In this document: one piece after another, positions 44,314-54,622 of the stretch | How positions within the stretch are numbered: the stretch's first letter is position 1 | Layout: each line of letters begins with the position of its first letter | Source of the DNA: Alphaproteobacteria bacterium | GTDB lineage: Bacteria; Pseudomonadota; Alphaproteobacteria; Micropepsales; Micropepsaceae | Assembly (NCBI GenBank): GCA_020852655.1 | Contig: JADZAI010000010.1 | Span: forward strand, 1-64,000 | Length of the DNA stretch: 64,000 nt | Reading direction: 5' to 3' | Notes under the pieces: model-generated | Seen by the model: only the letters and a program-made list of their open reading frames with translations | Told to the model about the DNA's origin: nothing | The model's database searches: none | Translations under genes and position numbers: made by a program

Positions 44314-46991
44314 GCTGCCTCCGTGCGCGGTTGGCCGAGAACGAGCGACGGTGGGAAGCGGAGCGTGAAGATGGCTCCGCTACGGTCTGTTCGGTTCCCA
44401 GCGGTGATCGAACCGCCCATGGCGGTCATGAAGCCCCGACAGATTGCAAGCCCAAGTCCGGCACCGGCCGGCCGCCGGTCCCGCTCGCCTGCCCTGTAGT
44501 ATTTGTCGAAGATTCGGTGCAGATCGTCTGGGGGAATACCCGGACCTTCGTCCGCGACGGTGATGGCCACCGCGCCATCTTCCATCGCGCCATGGACCTC
44601 AACGCTTCCCCCGGGGGCGTGCTTCGCCGCATTCTCGAGCAGGTTGACGAGGACTTGATCCAGCAGCATGGCGTCCGCGCGCACGAAGGGGAGATCGGCC
44701 GGCAGGTTCACGAGCACCCTCCGGGCATCGGATGCCTTCGCAGCGCGCGCGACAGCGTTGTTCACCTGATCCGCGAGGTCCACAGGTGCGCGGTCGACCT
44801 CGATCGCGCCCGATTCAAGCCGCGACAAATCGAGCAGGTTCGATACGAACCGCGCCATGCGCTGCGCTTCGGCTTCGATCGTCTCCAGCAGGTCGGCGCG
44901 GTCGGCGCCGGCCAGGGTCGCGGAATAGGCGCGCAGCGAGGTCGCGGCGCCGACGATCGACGCCAGAGGCGTCTTGAGGTCATGCGACAGCGAAGCAAGC
45001 AACGACGATCGCAGCCGCTCGGTCTCGGCTTCGACGCGCGCGGTCTGCATTTCACTGGCCAGCGAGAGACGCTCGACGGCGACAGCCGCCTGGTCCAGCA
45101 GTGCATCGAGCAGGCGCCGGCCACCCGGTGTCATCAGTCCACCTGATCTGGCGCGGGTCAGCCCAGCCACACCTACAACCGCATTGGCGGTCTGGAGCGG
45201 CAGAAACAGCCATTTCGCGCCCGGCAACGTGTCCGCGCCGCGTCCGGCGGCACGGCCACGATCGAATGCCCACTTGGCTGCACCAAGGTCAGCGTCACTG
45301 AGGTCGTCATCCGGCGGATAGGCGGCGCGAACCGTCAATGCGCCCTCCTGGGGCAGAAGAAGGACGACTTCGAGCTTCAGCATCGAGGCAACCTGAAAGG
45401 CGATCGCCCAGAGGAGGTCGTCCAGCGTCGCCGCCGCGGCGATCTTGCGGCTGAATGCATAGAGTGCCTCGGTCGTCCGTGCTCGGGCCCGCGCAGCGAC
45501 CACCTGGGCCCGCACACGCGCGGCCAACTGGCTTACGACGATAGCAACGATCAGGAACACGACGAAGGCAGCCACGTTCGTCGGGGCGGCGATCGTGAAG
45601 GTGTGCAGCGGCGGAATAAAAAAGAAGTTGTAAGCCAAGGACGCTGCGACGCTCGCCGCGAGCGACGGCCACAGCCCGAACGAAACCGCAGAGATCAGCA
45701 CGGCAACCAGAAAGATGAGATCGATAGTCTCGAGACCCACCAGTCTCTGAACCGACATGCCGACGATTGTTGCGAGAGCGACGCTCGCAGCCGAGAGAAC
45801 ATAGCTGAGCCAGGGCATGCTGCGGTCGAGATGCGGCTCGGTTGATGCCTCCTCGCGATCTTCGCTGCGTAGCTGCTTGTCGCCGGCGATTACCGAAACA
45901 CCGATAGAGCCAGCGCCCCGCACCAGGTCATGAGCGATGGAGCCATTGACGAGTTCGAACCATCGCGATCGCCGAGACTTTCCGATCACGATCTGGGTGG
46001 CGTTACGCTCTCGCGCGAAGGCGAGGATGTCGTCGACGATGCCATCGCCCGGTACGCTGGCGGACTCTCCACCGAGGCGCTCGGCCAGCCGCAACGCTTC
46101 GGACACCTTGTCACGCAAGTCTTGGGGTTGCGCCGACTCTCGCGGTGTTTCGACGTGCATGGCGATCCACGGAATGCGCTGGCGGTCCGCTGCCCGCTTC
46201 GCGTAGCGCACCAAACCCAGCGACGCCTCGTCCGAGGTCACACAGACAAGAAGCCGCTCGCCCGCCGGCCACGGACCCTTGATCGCGTGACGGCGCATGT
46301 GATCGATGAGGTCATCATCGACTCGCTCGGCCGCGCGACGCAACGCGAGTTCGCGAAGCGCAGTCAGGTTCCCGCGCGTGAAGAACCGGTCCAGCGCCAG
46401 CCGCGCCTGGTCCGGTACATAGACCTTTCCCTCAGCCAACCGTTTTATCAGATCATCGGGAGCGAGATCGACGATTTCGATGTCGTCGGCGGCATCGAGT
46501 ACGGCGTCCGGCACGGTTTCGCGCACGGTGACGCGCGTGATCCGCGCGACAACGTCGTTGAGACTTTCGACGTGCTGAATGTTGAGCGTCGTGAGCACGT
46601 CGATGCCGGCCGCCAGCAGCTCATCGACGTCCATGTGCCGCTTCGGATGGCGGCTGCCGGGTGCGTTGGTGTGAGCGAGTTCATCGACGAGAACGAGCGC
46701 CGGACGGCGGGCGAGTATCGCATCGAGGTCCATCTCCGCCAGCAGCCTATCGCCGTAAGGCACCTGCCTGGGCGGAATGGTCTCCAGACCCTCCATCAAG
46801 GCGGCCGTCTCCCGGCGGCCGTGCGTTTCCACAATGCCGGCCACGACGTCGACGCCATCCGCCTTGCGGGCGCGGGCGGTGAGCAGCATCTCGTAGGTTT
46901 TGCCCACGCCCGGCGCCGCGCCGAGAAAGATCTTCAGCCGGCCGCGCGCGTTCCGGCTTCCCGATGTCCGCTGGTCCAGCGTGTCGGCCAT
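44310..46991 (-). CDS. kdpD: Sensor histidine kinase KdpD
   Basis: The 893-residue membrane kinase. The N-terminal KdpD domain has Walker [16 protein letters not shown] (about 23-37) and [18 protein letters not shown]; a Usp-like domain follows ([19 protein letters not shown]). Four helices lie around 395-495 ([66 protein letters not shown]). Then a GAF domain, HisKA with [15 protein letters not shown] (His about 671) and an HATPase with [18 protein letters not shown] and [10 protein letters not shown]. It senses K+ and ionic strength and phosphorylates KdpE. It starts 31 bp after kdpC. Confidence 0.97.
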   Translation of the reverse strand: MADTLDQRTSGSRNARGRLKIFLGAAPGVGKTYEMLLTARARKADGVDVVAGIVETHGRRETAALMEGLETIPPRQVPYGDRLLAEMDLDAILARRPALVLVDELAHTNAPGSRHPKRHMDVDELLAAGIDVLTTLNIQHVESLNDVVARITRVTVRETVPDAVLDAADDIEIVDLAPDDLIKRLAEGKVYVPDQARLALDRFFTRGNLTALRELALRRAAERVDDDLIDHMRRHAIKGPWPAGERLLVCVTSDEASLGLVRYAKRAADRQRIPWIAMHVETPRESAQPQDLRDKVSEALRLAERLGGESASVPGDGIVDDILAFARERNATQIVIGKSRRSRWFELVNGSIAHDLVRGAGSIGVSVIAGDKQLRSEDREEASTEPHLDRSMPWLSYVLSAASVALATIVGMSVQRLVGLETIDLIFLVAVLISAVSFGLWPSLAASVAASLAYNFFFIPPLHTFTIAAPTNVAAFVVFLIVAIVVSQLAARVRAQVVAARARARTTEALYAFSRKIAAAATLDDLLWAIAFQVASMLKLEVVLLLPQEGALTVRAAYPPDDDLSDADLGAAKWAFDRGRAAGRGADTLPGAKWLFLPLQTANAVVGVAGLTRARSGGLMTPGGRRLLDALLDQAAVAVERLSLASEMQTARVEAETERLRSSLLASLSHDLKTPLASIVGAATSLRAYSATLAGADRADLLETIEAEAQRMARFVSNLLDLSRLESGAIEVDRAPVDLADQVNNAVARAAKASDARRVLVNLPADLPFVRADAMLLDQVLVNLLENAAKHAPGGSVEVHGAMEDGAVAITVADEGPGIPPDDLHRIFDKYYRAGERDRRPAGAGLGLAICRGFMTAMGGSITAGNRTDRSGAIFTLRFPPSLVLGQPRTEAA

Positions 46992-47022
46992 GCCCCACTC
47001 TAAGCCGTTAGCCCTCCCACGC

Positions 47023-47586
47023 CTATTTCTCCCGGTCGAGCGCCAGGTTGAGCGCCAGGACGTTCACGCGCGGCTCCCCGAAGATGCCCCACTGACGATC
47101 TTCGGTGTTGGCCGCGATCAGGGCGCGAACACGGTCCTCCGCCAGACCGCGCGCGATGGCGACACGAGTCACCTGGGCTTGCGCTCCCGCGGGGGAAATG
47201 TGGGGGTCGAGCCCGGAACCGGACGCCGTCACCAGATCGGCGGGTATCGCACCGCTCCATCCCGCAGCGTGGACGGCGTCCACATCATGCGCGACACGCT
47301 CGACCAGCGCCCGGCTGGTCGGTCCGAGGTTCGAGCCGCCGGAAGCGGCGGCGTCGTAACCCTTGCCCGCCGCAGACGGGCGGCCATGGAAGTAGCGTTC
47401 AGAGGCGAATGTCTGACCGATCAAGGACGACCCTGCGACCTCGCCGTCGCGCTCGATCAGACTTCCATTGGCCTGGTCGGGAAACAGAACCTGCGCAATT
47501 CCCGTCACCGACAGCGGATAGGCAAAGCCGGTGAGCGCGGTCAGCAGGGCGAGCAGCGTCAAGGCAGGGCGAAGATGAGTGGGCAT
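47023..47586 (-). CDS. kdpC: Potassium-transporting ATPase subunit KdpC
   Basis: The 187-residue single-pass subunit stabilises the KdpFABC complex and raises nucleotide affinity of KdpB. One N-terminal helix ([24 protein letters not shown]) anchors a periplasmic domain with [59 protein letters not shown] and [11 protein letters not shown], all family hallmarks. It starts 15 bp after kdpB. Confidence 0.96.
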   Translation of the reverse strand: MPTHLRPALTLLALLTALTGFAYPLSVTGIAQVLFPDQANGSLIERDGEVAGSSLIGQTFASERYFHGRPSAAGKGYDAAASGGSNLGPTSRALVERVAHDVDAVHAAGWSGAIPADLVTASGSGLDPHISPAGAQAQVTRVAIARGLAEDRVRALIAANTEDRQWGIFGEPRVNVLALNLALDREK

Positions 47587-47601
47587 GATTCCAGGTTCCG
47601 G

Positions 47602-49647
47602 TTACGCCAGACCGATGGCCGAGATCAGCATGTCGATCAGCTTGATTCCGGCAAACGGCACGATGACTCCGCCCAGCCCGTAAATCAGCAGGTTGCGGCG
47701 GAGCAGGCTCGCGGCGCCTACGGCGCGGTAGGCGACGCCCCTAAGCGCGAGAGGGATCAACGCGACGATCACCAGCGCGTTGAAGATGATCGCCGACAGG
47801 ATCGCGCTCTCGGGGCTGGCAAGCTCCATGACGTTGAGCGCGCCGAGCTGCGGATAAAGCGCGAGGAACATCGCGGGGATGATGGCAAAATACTTCGCGA
47901 CATCGTTGGCGATCGAGAACGTCGTCAGCGCGCCGCGCGTCATGAGCAGTTGCTTGCCGATCGCGACGATCTCGATCAGTTTGGTCGGGTCGCTGTCGAG
48001 ATCGACCATGTTGCCGGCCTCGCGTGCCGCTGCGGTGCCCGAGTTCATCGCCACGCCGACATCGGCTTGGGCAAGCGCGGGCGCGTCGTTGGTCCCGTCG
48101 CCGCACATGGCGACAAGCTTGCCCTTGGCCTGCTCCTCCTTGATCAGTGCGAGCTTCGCTTCCGGTGTTGCCTGCGCCAGAAAATCGTCGACCCCGGCTT
48201 CGGCAGCGATGGCCGCGGCCGTGAGCGCGTTGTCGCCGGTGATCATCACCGTCCGGATGCCCATTGCACGGAGTTCGGCAAAGCGCTCCCGGATGCCGCC
48301 CTTGACGACATCCTTGAGCTGGACCACGCCGAGAAGCCGCGCACCCTCCGCGACGACGAGCGGCGTGCCGCCGGCGCGCGCCACCCGCTCCACCGCTTCG
48401 GCCACCGCCGGCTCGGGCGCCGGCGCGGCCCCCTGCCCCTTGAGATAGGCATAGACAGCGTCCGCAGCGCCCTTGCGGATCACCCTGCCCTCGATGTCCA
48501 CGCCGCTCATCCGGGTTTGCGCCGTGAAGGGCACGAAGGCGGCAGGGGCGCTTGCCATTTCGCGCCCTCTAAGCCCGTACTTGTCCTTCGCCAGGATCAC
48601 GATGGATCGGCCTTCCGGCGTCTCATCGGCCAGCGACGCCAACTGCGCCGCCGCGGCGAGATCGCGCACATCCACACCCGTTGCCGGAATGAATTCAGTC
48701 GCTACGCGGTTGCCGAGCGTGATCGTGCCCGTCTTGTCGAGCAGGAGCGTGTCGACGTCGCCCGCCGCCTCGACCGCCCGGCCCGACATAGCGAGCACGT
48801 TGAAACGCACCAGCCTGTCCATGCCGGCAATCCCAATGGCCGACAGGAGCGCTCCTATTGTCGTCGGGATGAGCGTGACGAAGAGGGCCACGAGCACGAC
48901 CACCGGCACCGCACCACCGGCATACGCGGCAAAGCTCGGGATGGTCGCGACCGCCATCAGGAAGATCAGCGTCATGCCGGCCAGCAGGATGTCGAGCGCG
49001 ATCTCGTTGGGTGTCTTCTGGCGCTGGGCACCCTCGACCAGTGCGATCATGCGATCGAGGAAGGTCGATCCCTGCCCCGCGGTGATGCGAACCTTGATCC
49101 AGTCGGAGATGACCTGCGTGCCGCCGGTGACGGCACTCCGGTCGCCACCGCTCTCGCGGATCACCGGTGCGGACTCGCCGGTGATGGCCGCTTCGTTGAC
49201 GGATGCGACGCCCTCGATGACTTCGCCGTCGGACGGGACAATGTCGCCGGCTTCAACGAGCACGATCTGCCCCGGCACCAGTTCGAGCGCCGGCGTCGGC
49301 ACCTTCAAGCCCGTCGCCGGATCCACAATAAGCTTTGCGAGGATATCGCTGCGAGTTCGGCGGAGGGTGGCGGCTTGTGCCTTGCCCCGGCCTTCCGCGA
49401 CCGCCTCGGCAAACGTCGCGAACAGGACCGTCGCCCAGAGCCAGAGGACGATCTGAAGCTCGAACGCGAAGGGCTGTCCGGTCGCGATATCGCGGACGAG
49501 CAACAGTGTCGTGAGCGCCGCCACGATCTCGACGACGAACATGACGGGATTGCGGACCATGTGGCGCGGGTCGAGCTTGGCAAAGGCATCGCCGGCCGCC
49601 GGAAGGAGAATAGCGGGATCCATCAGCGAGGATTTTGGGCGTGTCAT
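47602..49647 (-). CDS. kdpB: Potassium-transporting P-type ATPase subunit KdpB
   Basis: The 681-residue P-type ATPase energises K+ uptake. Motifs: actuator loop [11 protein letters not shown], phosphorylation site [14 protein letters not shown] (Asp about 304), nucleotide-binding [35 protein letters not shown] and the hinge [25 protein letters not shown]. The C-terminus has three helices ending [22 protein letters not shown]. Length and order match the family. It starts 7 bp after kdpA. Inner membrane. Confidence 0.98.
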   Translation of the reverse strand: MTRPKSSLMDPAILLPAAGDAFAKLDPRHMVRNPVMFVVEIVAALTTLLLVRDIATGQPFAFELQIVLWLWATVLFATFAEAVAEGRGKAQAATLRRTRSDILAKLIVDPATGLKVPTPALELVPGQIVLVEAGDIVPSDGEVIEGVASVNEAAITGESAPVIRESGGDRSAVTGGTQVISDWIKVRITAGQGSTFLDRMIALVEGAQRQKTPNEIALDILLAGMTLIFLMAVATIPSFAAYAGGAVPVVVLVALFVTLIPTTIGALLSAIGIAGMDRLVRFNVLAMSGRAVEAAGDVDTLLLDKTGTITLGNRVATEFIPATGVDVRDLAAAAQLASLADETPEGRSIVILAKDKYGLRGREMASAPAAFVPFTAQTRMSGVDIEGRVIRKGAADAVYAYLKGQGAAPAPEPAVAEAVERVARAGGTPLVVAEGARLLGVVQLKDVVKGGIRERFAELRAMGIRTVMITGDNALTAAAIAAEAGVDDFLAQATPEAKLALIKEEQAKGKLVAMCGDGTNDAPALAQADVGVAMNSGTAAAREAGNMVDLDSDPTKLIEIVAIGKQLLMTRGALTTFSIANDVAKYFAIIPAMFLALYPQLGALNVMELASPESAILSAIIFNALVIVALIPLALRGVAYRAVGAASLLRRNLLIYGLGGVIVPFAGIKLIDMLISAIGLA

Positions 49648-49654
49648 GACTTCC

Positions 49655-51364
49655 TCAGAAGAGCTGGCCGGTCAGCATCGCGAGATGTTCGACAACAGGT
49701 CCAAGCGCGAGTGCCGGCAGGAAGGTCAGTCCACCTACGATCAGCACGGTGCCGACGAGCAGCCCGACGAAGAGTCCGCTATGCGTAGGGAGCATGCCGG
49801 CCGACACGGGTACCGCCTTCTTCGCTGCAAGCGAGCCCGCTACGGCGAGCATGGGTACGATCATCAGGAACCGGCCGGCGAACATCGCCACGCCGAGAGC
49901 GACCGTGTAGAAGGGCGAGGTCGCCGTAAGTCCGGCAAAGGCTGACCCGTTATTCGCTGTGGCTGACGTGAAGGCGTAGAGAATCTCGCTGAAGCCGTGC
50001 GGTCCCATGTTCAGGCGCCCAGCCAAGCCGTCATCCAGCACGACCGCAACGGCGGTGAAAAGCAACATCGAAAGCGGCAGGACGAGAATGGCGAGCATCG
50101 TCATCTTGACCTCGCGCGGCTCGATCTTCTTGCCGAGATACTCCGGCGTACGACCGACCATGAGCCCCGCGATGAAGACCGCAAGGATCACGAACAGCAG
50201 CATCCCGTAGAGCCCGGCGCCGACGCCGCCGATCACGACCTCGCCCAGTTCCATGTTGATCAGCGGGATCATCCCGCCGATGGCCGTGTAGCTGTCGTGC
50301 ATCGCGTTCACCGCGCCGCACGAAGCCGCCGTCGTCACGACCGCAAAGAGCGCGGAGTTGACGATCCCGAAGCGGACCTCCTTGCCCTCCATGTTGCCGC
50401 CGGCAGGATCGAGCCCCAGCGCCGTCAGCATCGGGTTGCCCGCCGCTTCCGCCCCATACGCGATCGCTACGCCGGCGACGAAGATGACGCCCATCGCCGC
50501 CAGGATTGCCCAGCCTTGCCGCTGGTCACCCACCATGCGGCCAAACACATTGGTAAGCGCGGCGCCAAGCGCGAAGATCGCAACCATCTGGATGAAGTTC
50601 GTCAGTGGTGTCGGGTTCTCGAAGGGGTGCGCCGAATTGGCGTTCAAGAAGCCACCGCCATTGGTGCCCAGCATTTTGATCGCTTCCTGGGAAGCGACGG
50701 GACCAAGAGCGATGGTCTGGGATGCACCTTCGAGGGTGGTAGCGGTAGCGGAGCCGTTCAGCGTCTGCGGTACGCCCTGCCACACAAAGACAAGCGCCAG
50801 GATCAGGCAGAGCGGTAGCAGCACATAGAGCGTGATCCGGACAATGTCCGCCCAGAAATTGCCGATCCCCCGCGCGCTGCGCAGGGCAAAGCCGCGTATG
50901 AAGGCGACGGCCAGCGCAATGCCCGTCGCCGCGGACAGGAAGTTCTGGACCGTGAGCCCCGCCATCTGCGTCAGGTGGCTCATCGTCGTCTCGCCGGCAT
51001 AGGACTGCCAGTTCGTGTTGGTGACGAAGCTGATCGCGGTGTTGAAGGCGACCTCGGGCGAGACGGCCGCGAAGCCCTGGGGATTGAGCGGCAATACGTC
51101 CTGCATGCGTTGCATGCCGTAGACCAGCGCTAAGCCCAACAGGTTGAAGATCAGCATCGCGGCCGCGTAGCCGGTCCAGTGCTGCTCCATCTCTGGCTTC
51201 ACTCCGGCTGCCCGATAGAGAGCCCGTTCGACGGGACCGACGAGAGGCGAAAGAAAGGTCCGCTCGCCGGCCATCACACGCGTGAGGAAGCAGCCGAGCG
51301 GCTTCACGAGCGCGAGGACGACCGCACAGAAGAGAAGGATCTGAAGCCAACCGTTCAGTGTCAT
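49655..51364 (-). CDS. kdpA: Potassium-transporting ATPase subunit KdpA
   Basis: The 569-residue channel-like subunit selects K+. It begins with [36 protein letters not shown] and repeats four M1-P-M2 units; selectivity-loop sequences include [46 protein letters not shown] and [12 protein letters not shown]. These give the expected pore glycines. It follows the kdpF peptide by 7 bp. Inner membrane. Confidence 0.98.
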   Translation of the reverse strand: MTLNGWLQILLFCAVVLALVKPLGCFLTRVMAGERTFLSPLVGPVERALYRAAGVKPEMEQHWTGYAAAMLIFNLLGLALVYGMQRMQDVLPLNPQGFAAVSPEVAFNTAISFVTNTNWQSYAGETTMSHLTQMAGLTVQNFLSAATGIALAVAFIRGFALRSARGIGNFWADIVRITLYVLLPLCLILALVFVWQGVPQTLNGSATATTLEGASQTIALGPVASQEAIKMLGTNGGGFLNANSAHPFENPTPLTNFIQMVAIFALGAALTNVFGRMVGDQRQGWAILAAMGVIFVAGVAIAYGAEAAGNPMLTALGLDPAGGNMEGKEVRFGIVNSALFAVVTTAASCGAVNAMHDSYTAIGGMIPLINMELGEVVIGGVGAGLYGMLLFVILAVFIAGLMVGRTPEYLGKKIEPREVKMTMLAILVLPLSMLLFTAVAVVLDDGLAGRLNMGPHGFSEILYAFTSATANNGSAFAGLTATSPFYTVALGVAMFAGRFLMIVPMLAVAGSLAAKKAVPVSAGMLPTHSGLFVGLLVGTVLIVGGLTFLPALALGPVVEHLAMLTGQLF

Positions 51365-51371
51365 GACACGC

Positions 51372-51461
51372 CTAAAGCTTCTCTGGGCGCAAGAGCGCGA
51401 ACACGAGGTAGACCGCGATGAGTGCTGTCGTGACGGCGCCGAGCATGAGATCGAAGGTCAT
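51372..51461 (-). CDS. kdpF: KdpF small subunit
   Basis: A 29-residue hydrophobic peptide starting [19 protein letters not shown] and ending FALLRPEKL. The single helix followed by RPE(K/R) is the KdpF signature. It sits immediately before kdpA and stabilises the complex in the membrane. Confidence 0.92.
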   Translation of the reverse strand: MTFDLMLGAVTTALIAVYLVFALLRPEKL

Positions 51462-51463
51462 GC

Positions 51464-51547
51464 TCAGAGCCCGCCGCAAGCGCGGACATACAGGAGGGCG
51501 CTCGCGAACAGCGCCAGCCCAAGTGCGAGGAGGATGAGATCGGTCAT
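51464..51547 (-). CDS. Small hydrophobic peptide upstream of kdpF
   Basis: A 27-residue frame with ATG at 51547 and TGA at 51464-51466, starting MTDLILLALGLALFASALLY and ending VRACGGL. One membrane helix with a short basic, Cys-containing tail. It stops 2 bases before the kdpF ATG, so it would be translated just ahead of kdpF. It resembles a second KdpF-like subunit or a leader peptide. I infer it is real from composition, coupling and its place as first gene of the operon. No regulatory signal was identified in 51548-51791. Confidence 0.6.
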   Translation of the reverse strand: MTDLILLALGLALFASALLYVRACGGL

Positions 51548-51791
51548 GACGGCTCCGGCGATGGCGGGCAGTTGCCCGCACCCCGGCAAGGTGCCGTTGA
51601 CCGTGTAGCCGTTACATAGCGGAGCTAGCCGCCCCGCATAGGAATCTCATAGAGTCGCTATCGGGGCACCACCGGCACGACCGCTGCGGTACCACGCCGC
51701 GCGCATTGCCCGTGTCCTTACGCACCGCGAGCGGCCTGCCGAGTTCAGCCGGTTGGCATGTTACCCGTTCAGGCACTCCGGCCTGGGCTTG

Positions 51792-52628
51792 CTACTGGTC
51801 GATGAAGCCGGTGACGAGGCGGTTGAACTCGTCGGCCTTCTCCCACTGCGCCCAGTGACCGCATTTGGGCATGATGAGAAAACGGGCGTTGGGCATCTGG
51901 CGAGCGAGGATAAAACCCTGATCCATCGGGTTCACGCGGTCTTCGCGGCCCCAGATGATCAGCGTCTCGTGTTGCACCTGGTCGAGGCGTTCACGCCACA
52001 GTTCGGTGATCGGCGGCATGTTGGGCCCGAGGCGCAGCGGCATGAACTCCGCCGTTTCCGGATCGAGCGCGCGATCGAGGCGGTCCTGGAGCAGATCGTC
52101 GGTGAGCGTCGAGGGATCGTAGACCAGGTAGCGGATGAACTGCTTCATTCGGGCGAGATCCGGCGCCGGCGGTCCGTAGAAGGTGAGCAGCGAGAGAATG
52201 CCGTCGCTCGGCGACTTCTCGAACAGAGAATAGCCGCCGCCGGGCCCCATCAAGACGAGTTTGTCGACATGCTTGGGGAAGTCGATGGCCGTCTTGAGGC
52301 TGGCGGCACCGCCAAGCGAATTGCCGACGAGATGCGCCGTGCCGAGGCCAAGCGCGTCGATGAACCCCGACAGCACCTTGGCGTAGAAACCCCATAACGG
52401 CTCGGTGATCTTGAGCTTCGTCGATTGGCCGTAACACGGCAGGTCGATGGCGATAGCGCGATGGCTTTCTCCAAAGACGCCCATGTTCTTCGAGAAATTG
52501 CTCATGCCAGACGAGCCCGGCCCGCCGCCATGGACGAAGATGACGGCGGGGCCCGTGCCCACCTCGTTGTAGTGGATCTTGAGGCCGTTCGCTTCGACGA
52601 AGCGGCTCTGGATACCGGTGCTCGACAT
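51792..52628 (-). CDS. Meta-cleavage product alpha/beta hydrolase (HsaD/BphD-like)
   Basis: The 278-residue C-C bond hydrolase. Seen: IFVHGGGPGSSGMSNF (oxyanion hole), IDLPCYGQS, nucleophile GNSLGGAAS, acid WGREDRVNPMD and catalytic PKCGHWAQWE. The GGGPG and SGMSNF signature is that of hydrolases that split ring-opened dienoates after extradiol cleavage, as in biphenyl and steroid catabolism. It lies 10 bp downstream of the extradiol dioxygenase, which would make its substrate. Cytosolic. Confidence 0.9.
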   Translation of the reverse strand: MSSTGIQSRFVEANGLKIHYNEVGTGPAVIFVHGGGPGSSGMSNFSKNMGVFGESHRAIAIDLPCYGQSTKLKITEPLWGFYAKVLSGFIDALGLGTAHLVGNSLGGAASLKTAIDFPKHVDKLVLMGPGGGYSLFEKSPSDGILSLLTFYGPPAPDLARMKQFIRYLVYDPSTLTDDLLQDRLDRALDPETAEFMPLRLGPNMPPITELWRERLDQVQHETLIIWGREDRVNPMDQGFILARQMPNARFLIMPKCGHWAQWEKADEFNRLVTGFIDQ

Positions 52629-52638
52629 CGTTCTGTCC

Positions 52639-53517
52639 TTAGGCCGAATTGGGCTGGCGATGGTGACCCCAGGTGCTGGTCACGCTGTGGCGGACGACTT
52701 TCCAGTCGTCGCCGATGGTGCGGGCACCCCAGCCGTATTCGACCTCGAAGCCGCTGGGCGTGTAGGCGTAGAACGAGAACATCCGGTCGTTGGGGTGAAA
52801 GCCGAGCGTATTGGCAATGCTGATGCCCATACGGGGCGCGCGGTCGTAAGCGCGACCGACGTCGTCCATGCGGGCGACCTCGATCATGAAGTGATTGAGA
52901 TGCTTCGGGGCCGGAACGGGCGCGAGCGCCAGAGTGTGATGGCGCGGATTGCAATGCAGGAAATTCAGTTCCAGCGTGAAATCCGGCCCCAGCGACATGT
53001 CGATATAGTCCGACAGGCGGAAGCCCAGCCCCTCCATATAGAAGCGGCGCGCAGCGCCTATGTCGCCAGCGTAGAGAACGATATGGCCTGCGCCCTGCTC
53101 GCCCGTCACGAAGCCGGAAACGCCCGCAGGCGAGACGAGCGGGTGCTCGGTCGCCTCGCGTGCGCCGTAGTAAAGCTCGATCTGTAGTCCCGTCGGGTCC
53201 TTGCAGACCGCAAGTTCCGTGACGCCGCGGGTCTTGGCAAGGGCGGCATCGCGCTCTGCGGAAACGCCAATGGCCTCGAGGCGCGCCAGCAGTGCAGCCA
53301 GCCCGGCGGAGTCGGCGACTTCGAAACCGGCATAGGCCAAGTCGTCCGCAGGTCCTTCGCTGATCGCGATGCGCCAGGCGCGTTCATCGTAGCGGTAGCG
53401 GTGCTCGCCGGCGGGGCCGGCGACTTCCATCAGCCCGAGAAACTCGGTTGCGTATCTGCGCCACGCCGCGAGGTCGGTGACCTCGAATCCGTAATAGCCC
53501 AACGCCGTGACGCCCAT
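52639..53517 (-). CDS. VOC family extradiol ring-cleavage dioxygenase (HsaC/BphC-like)
   Basis: A 292-residue type I extradiol dioxygenase with two VOC modules: YYGFEVTDLAAWRRYATEFLGL at the N-terminus and GHIVLYAGDIGAARRFYMEGLGF in the catalytic half. Fe(II) ligands are the His in AGHIVLY, the second His in LNHFMIEV and the Glu in GFEVEYGWG. It opens catechol-type rings next to the diol. An upstream in-frame extension to 53625 would run through the LysR operator, so the start is set at 53517, with GGCGGAG upstream. First gene of a two-gene unit with the hydrolase. Confidence 0.9.
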   Translation of the reverse strand: MGVTALGYYGFEVTDLAAWRRYATEFLGLMEVAGPAGEHRYRYDERAWRIAISEGPADDLAYAGFEVADSAGLAALLARLEAIGVSAERDAALAKTRGVTELAVCKDPTGLQIELYYGAREATEHPLVSPAGVSGFVTGEQGAGHIVLYAGDIGAARRFYMEGLGFRLSDYIDMSLGPDFTLELNFLHCNPRHHTLALAPVPAPKHLNHFMIEVARMDDVGRAYDRAPRMGISIANTLGFHPNDRMFSFYAYTPSGFEVEYGWGARTIGDDWKVVRHSVTSTWGHHRQPNSA

Positions 53518-53599
53518 CTGGCATGTCTCCGCCCTTAGTGGCGGACGCTGATGGCCCGCGCGTTCTCCGCGGTGAATGCCCGATGCCGGACGATCCGGG

Positions 53600-53640
53600 A
53601 AATCGATATTCGGGGCCGCTCCCATCGATGGGATCGATGG
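53600..53640 (-). promoter_or_regulatory. LysR-type two-part operator, site C (dioxygenase-hydrolase unit)
   Basis: AAATCGATATTCGG starts at 53600 and the dyad CCATCG-N7-CGATGG occupies 53622-53640, which contains a T-N11-A core. The two parts are offset by 22 bp, as in sites A and B. The unit's ATG is 83 bases downstream on the minus strand. Confidence 0.65.
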
Positions 53641-53644
53641 CTAC

Positions 53645-54586
53645 TTAGCGGATCGATTTCCCCACCGGGTTCGCCGCTGCGAGCAGCTTGCGGAACCAGA
53701 CATGCGCCGGGTCGCGCTCCACCGTGCGGCTCCAATAGGCGCGGATGGAGAGCGGCGGCGCCTCGAACGGCGGGGGATGGAGATCGATTTCGTAGTTGCG
53801 CTGGAACAGTTCGGCGAGGCGGCGCTGGACGAGCGAGAGGCAGTCCGACTGTTCGACAATGGCCGGCAGCGCGAGGAATTGCTGCACAAGAACGACGTTG
53901 CGCTGGGTGATCTTGTTCGTCCGCAGCACGAGTGATTGATAGGTAACATCGCTGCGTGCCGAGACCTGGAACATGGCATGGCGCGCCTGTTCATAGACCT
54001 TGCGCGTCAGCTTACCCTTGAAGGGCGGCTTTCTGCGCGAGGCGATGACGACGGACTTGTCCTCGAACAGCGGCATCGAAGCGGTTGCCGGGTTCAGCGC
54101 CTCGTCGATGTGGTCAGGCATGATTGCGACATCGACGGCGCCGCGCATCAGCTTGGCCTCGACATTGGTCGCGAGGTCGACGAACTGGACCGAGGCATTG
54201 GGCGCCTGTTCGGCGAGAAGGCCGGCGATGCGCGGCGCGAGCAGCACGGTGACATAGTCGGCGGTCGCGATGACGAAGCGCCGGGTTTCCGCTTTGGGGT
54301 CGAAGCTGCGCGGTTGGAGCAGCGCCTCGGCCTCGACGAAGGCACGCTCGGTCTGGTCGATGAGCTGTTGGGCGCGCTCGGTCAACTCGAGCTTGCGACC
54401 AACCATGACAAGGAGATCGTCCTGGAAAATCTCACGGAGGCGTGCGAGTGCCGCACTGACCGCCGACTGGCCGAGTCCCACCGATTCCGCCGTGCGGCTG
54501 ACGCTTTTCGTGCGCAGCAATTCGCGCAGGATCGGCAGCAGGTTCAGATTGTAGCGGCGCAGCAGCACACGGGTTTCCTCCCGCAT
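53645..54586 (-). CDS. LysR family transcriptional regulator (PcpR/LinR/NodD-like)
   Basis: A 313-residue regulator starting MREETRVLLRRYNLNLLPILRELL. The HTH is SVSRTAESVGLGQSAVSAALARLRE, followed by the linker helix and a periplasmic-binding-protein-like effector domain with RRFVIATADYVTVLLAPRIAG. A TTG 11 codons earlier would lie 3 bp from the monooxygenase stop, but the ATG gives the usual length. It is cotranscribed with the FAD monooxygenase (36-bp gap). It probably binds the three matching operators in this cluster, sensing an aromatic inducer. Confidence 0.9.
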   Translation of the reverse strand: MREETRVLLRRYNLNLLPILRELLRTKSVSRTAESVGLGQSAVSAALARLREIFQDDLLVMVGRKLELTERAQQLIDQTERAFVEAEALLQPRSFDPKAETRRFVIATADYVTVLLAPRIAGLLAEQAPNASVQFVDLATNVEAKLMRGAVDVAIMPDHIDEALNPATASMPLFEDKSVVIASRRKPPFKGKLTRKVYEQARHAMFQVSARSDVTYQSLVLRTNKITQRNVVLVQQFLALPAIVEQSDCLSLVQRRLAELFQRNYEIDLHPPPFEAPPLSIRAYWSRTVERDPAHVWFRKLLAAANPVGKSIR

Positions 54587-54622
54587 CGGACTATGGCCCG
54601 CTGCCGCCGTACCGGACAATGG

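Noticed and set aside
46900-49788. A 962-codon open frame on the + strand opposite kdpB, kdpC and kdpD
   Set aside because: It is antisense to three certain kdp genes, is rich in Arg, His, Asp and Gly, and has no recognisable domain; it is an artefact of high GC codon use.
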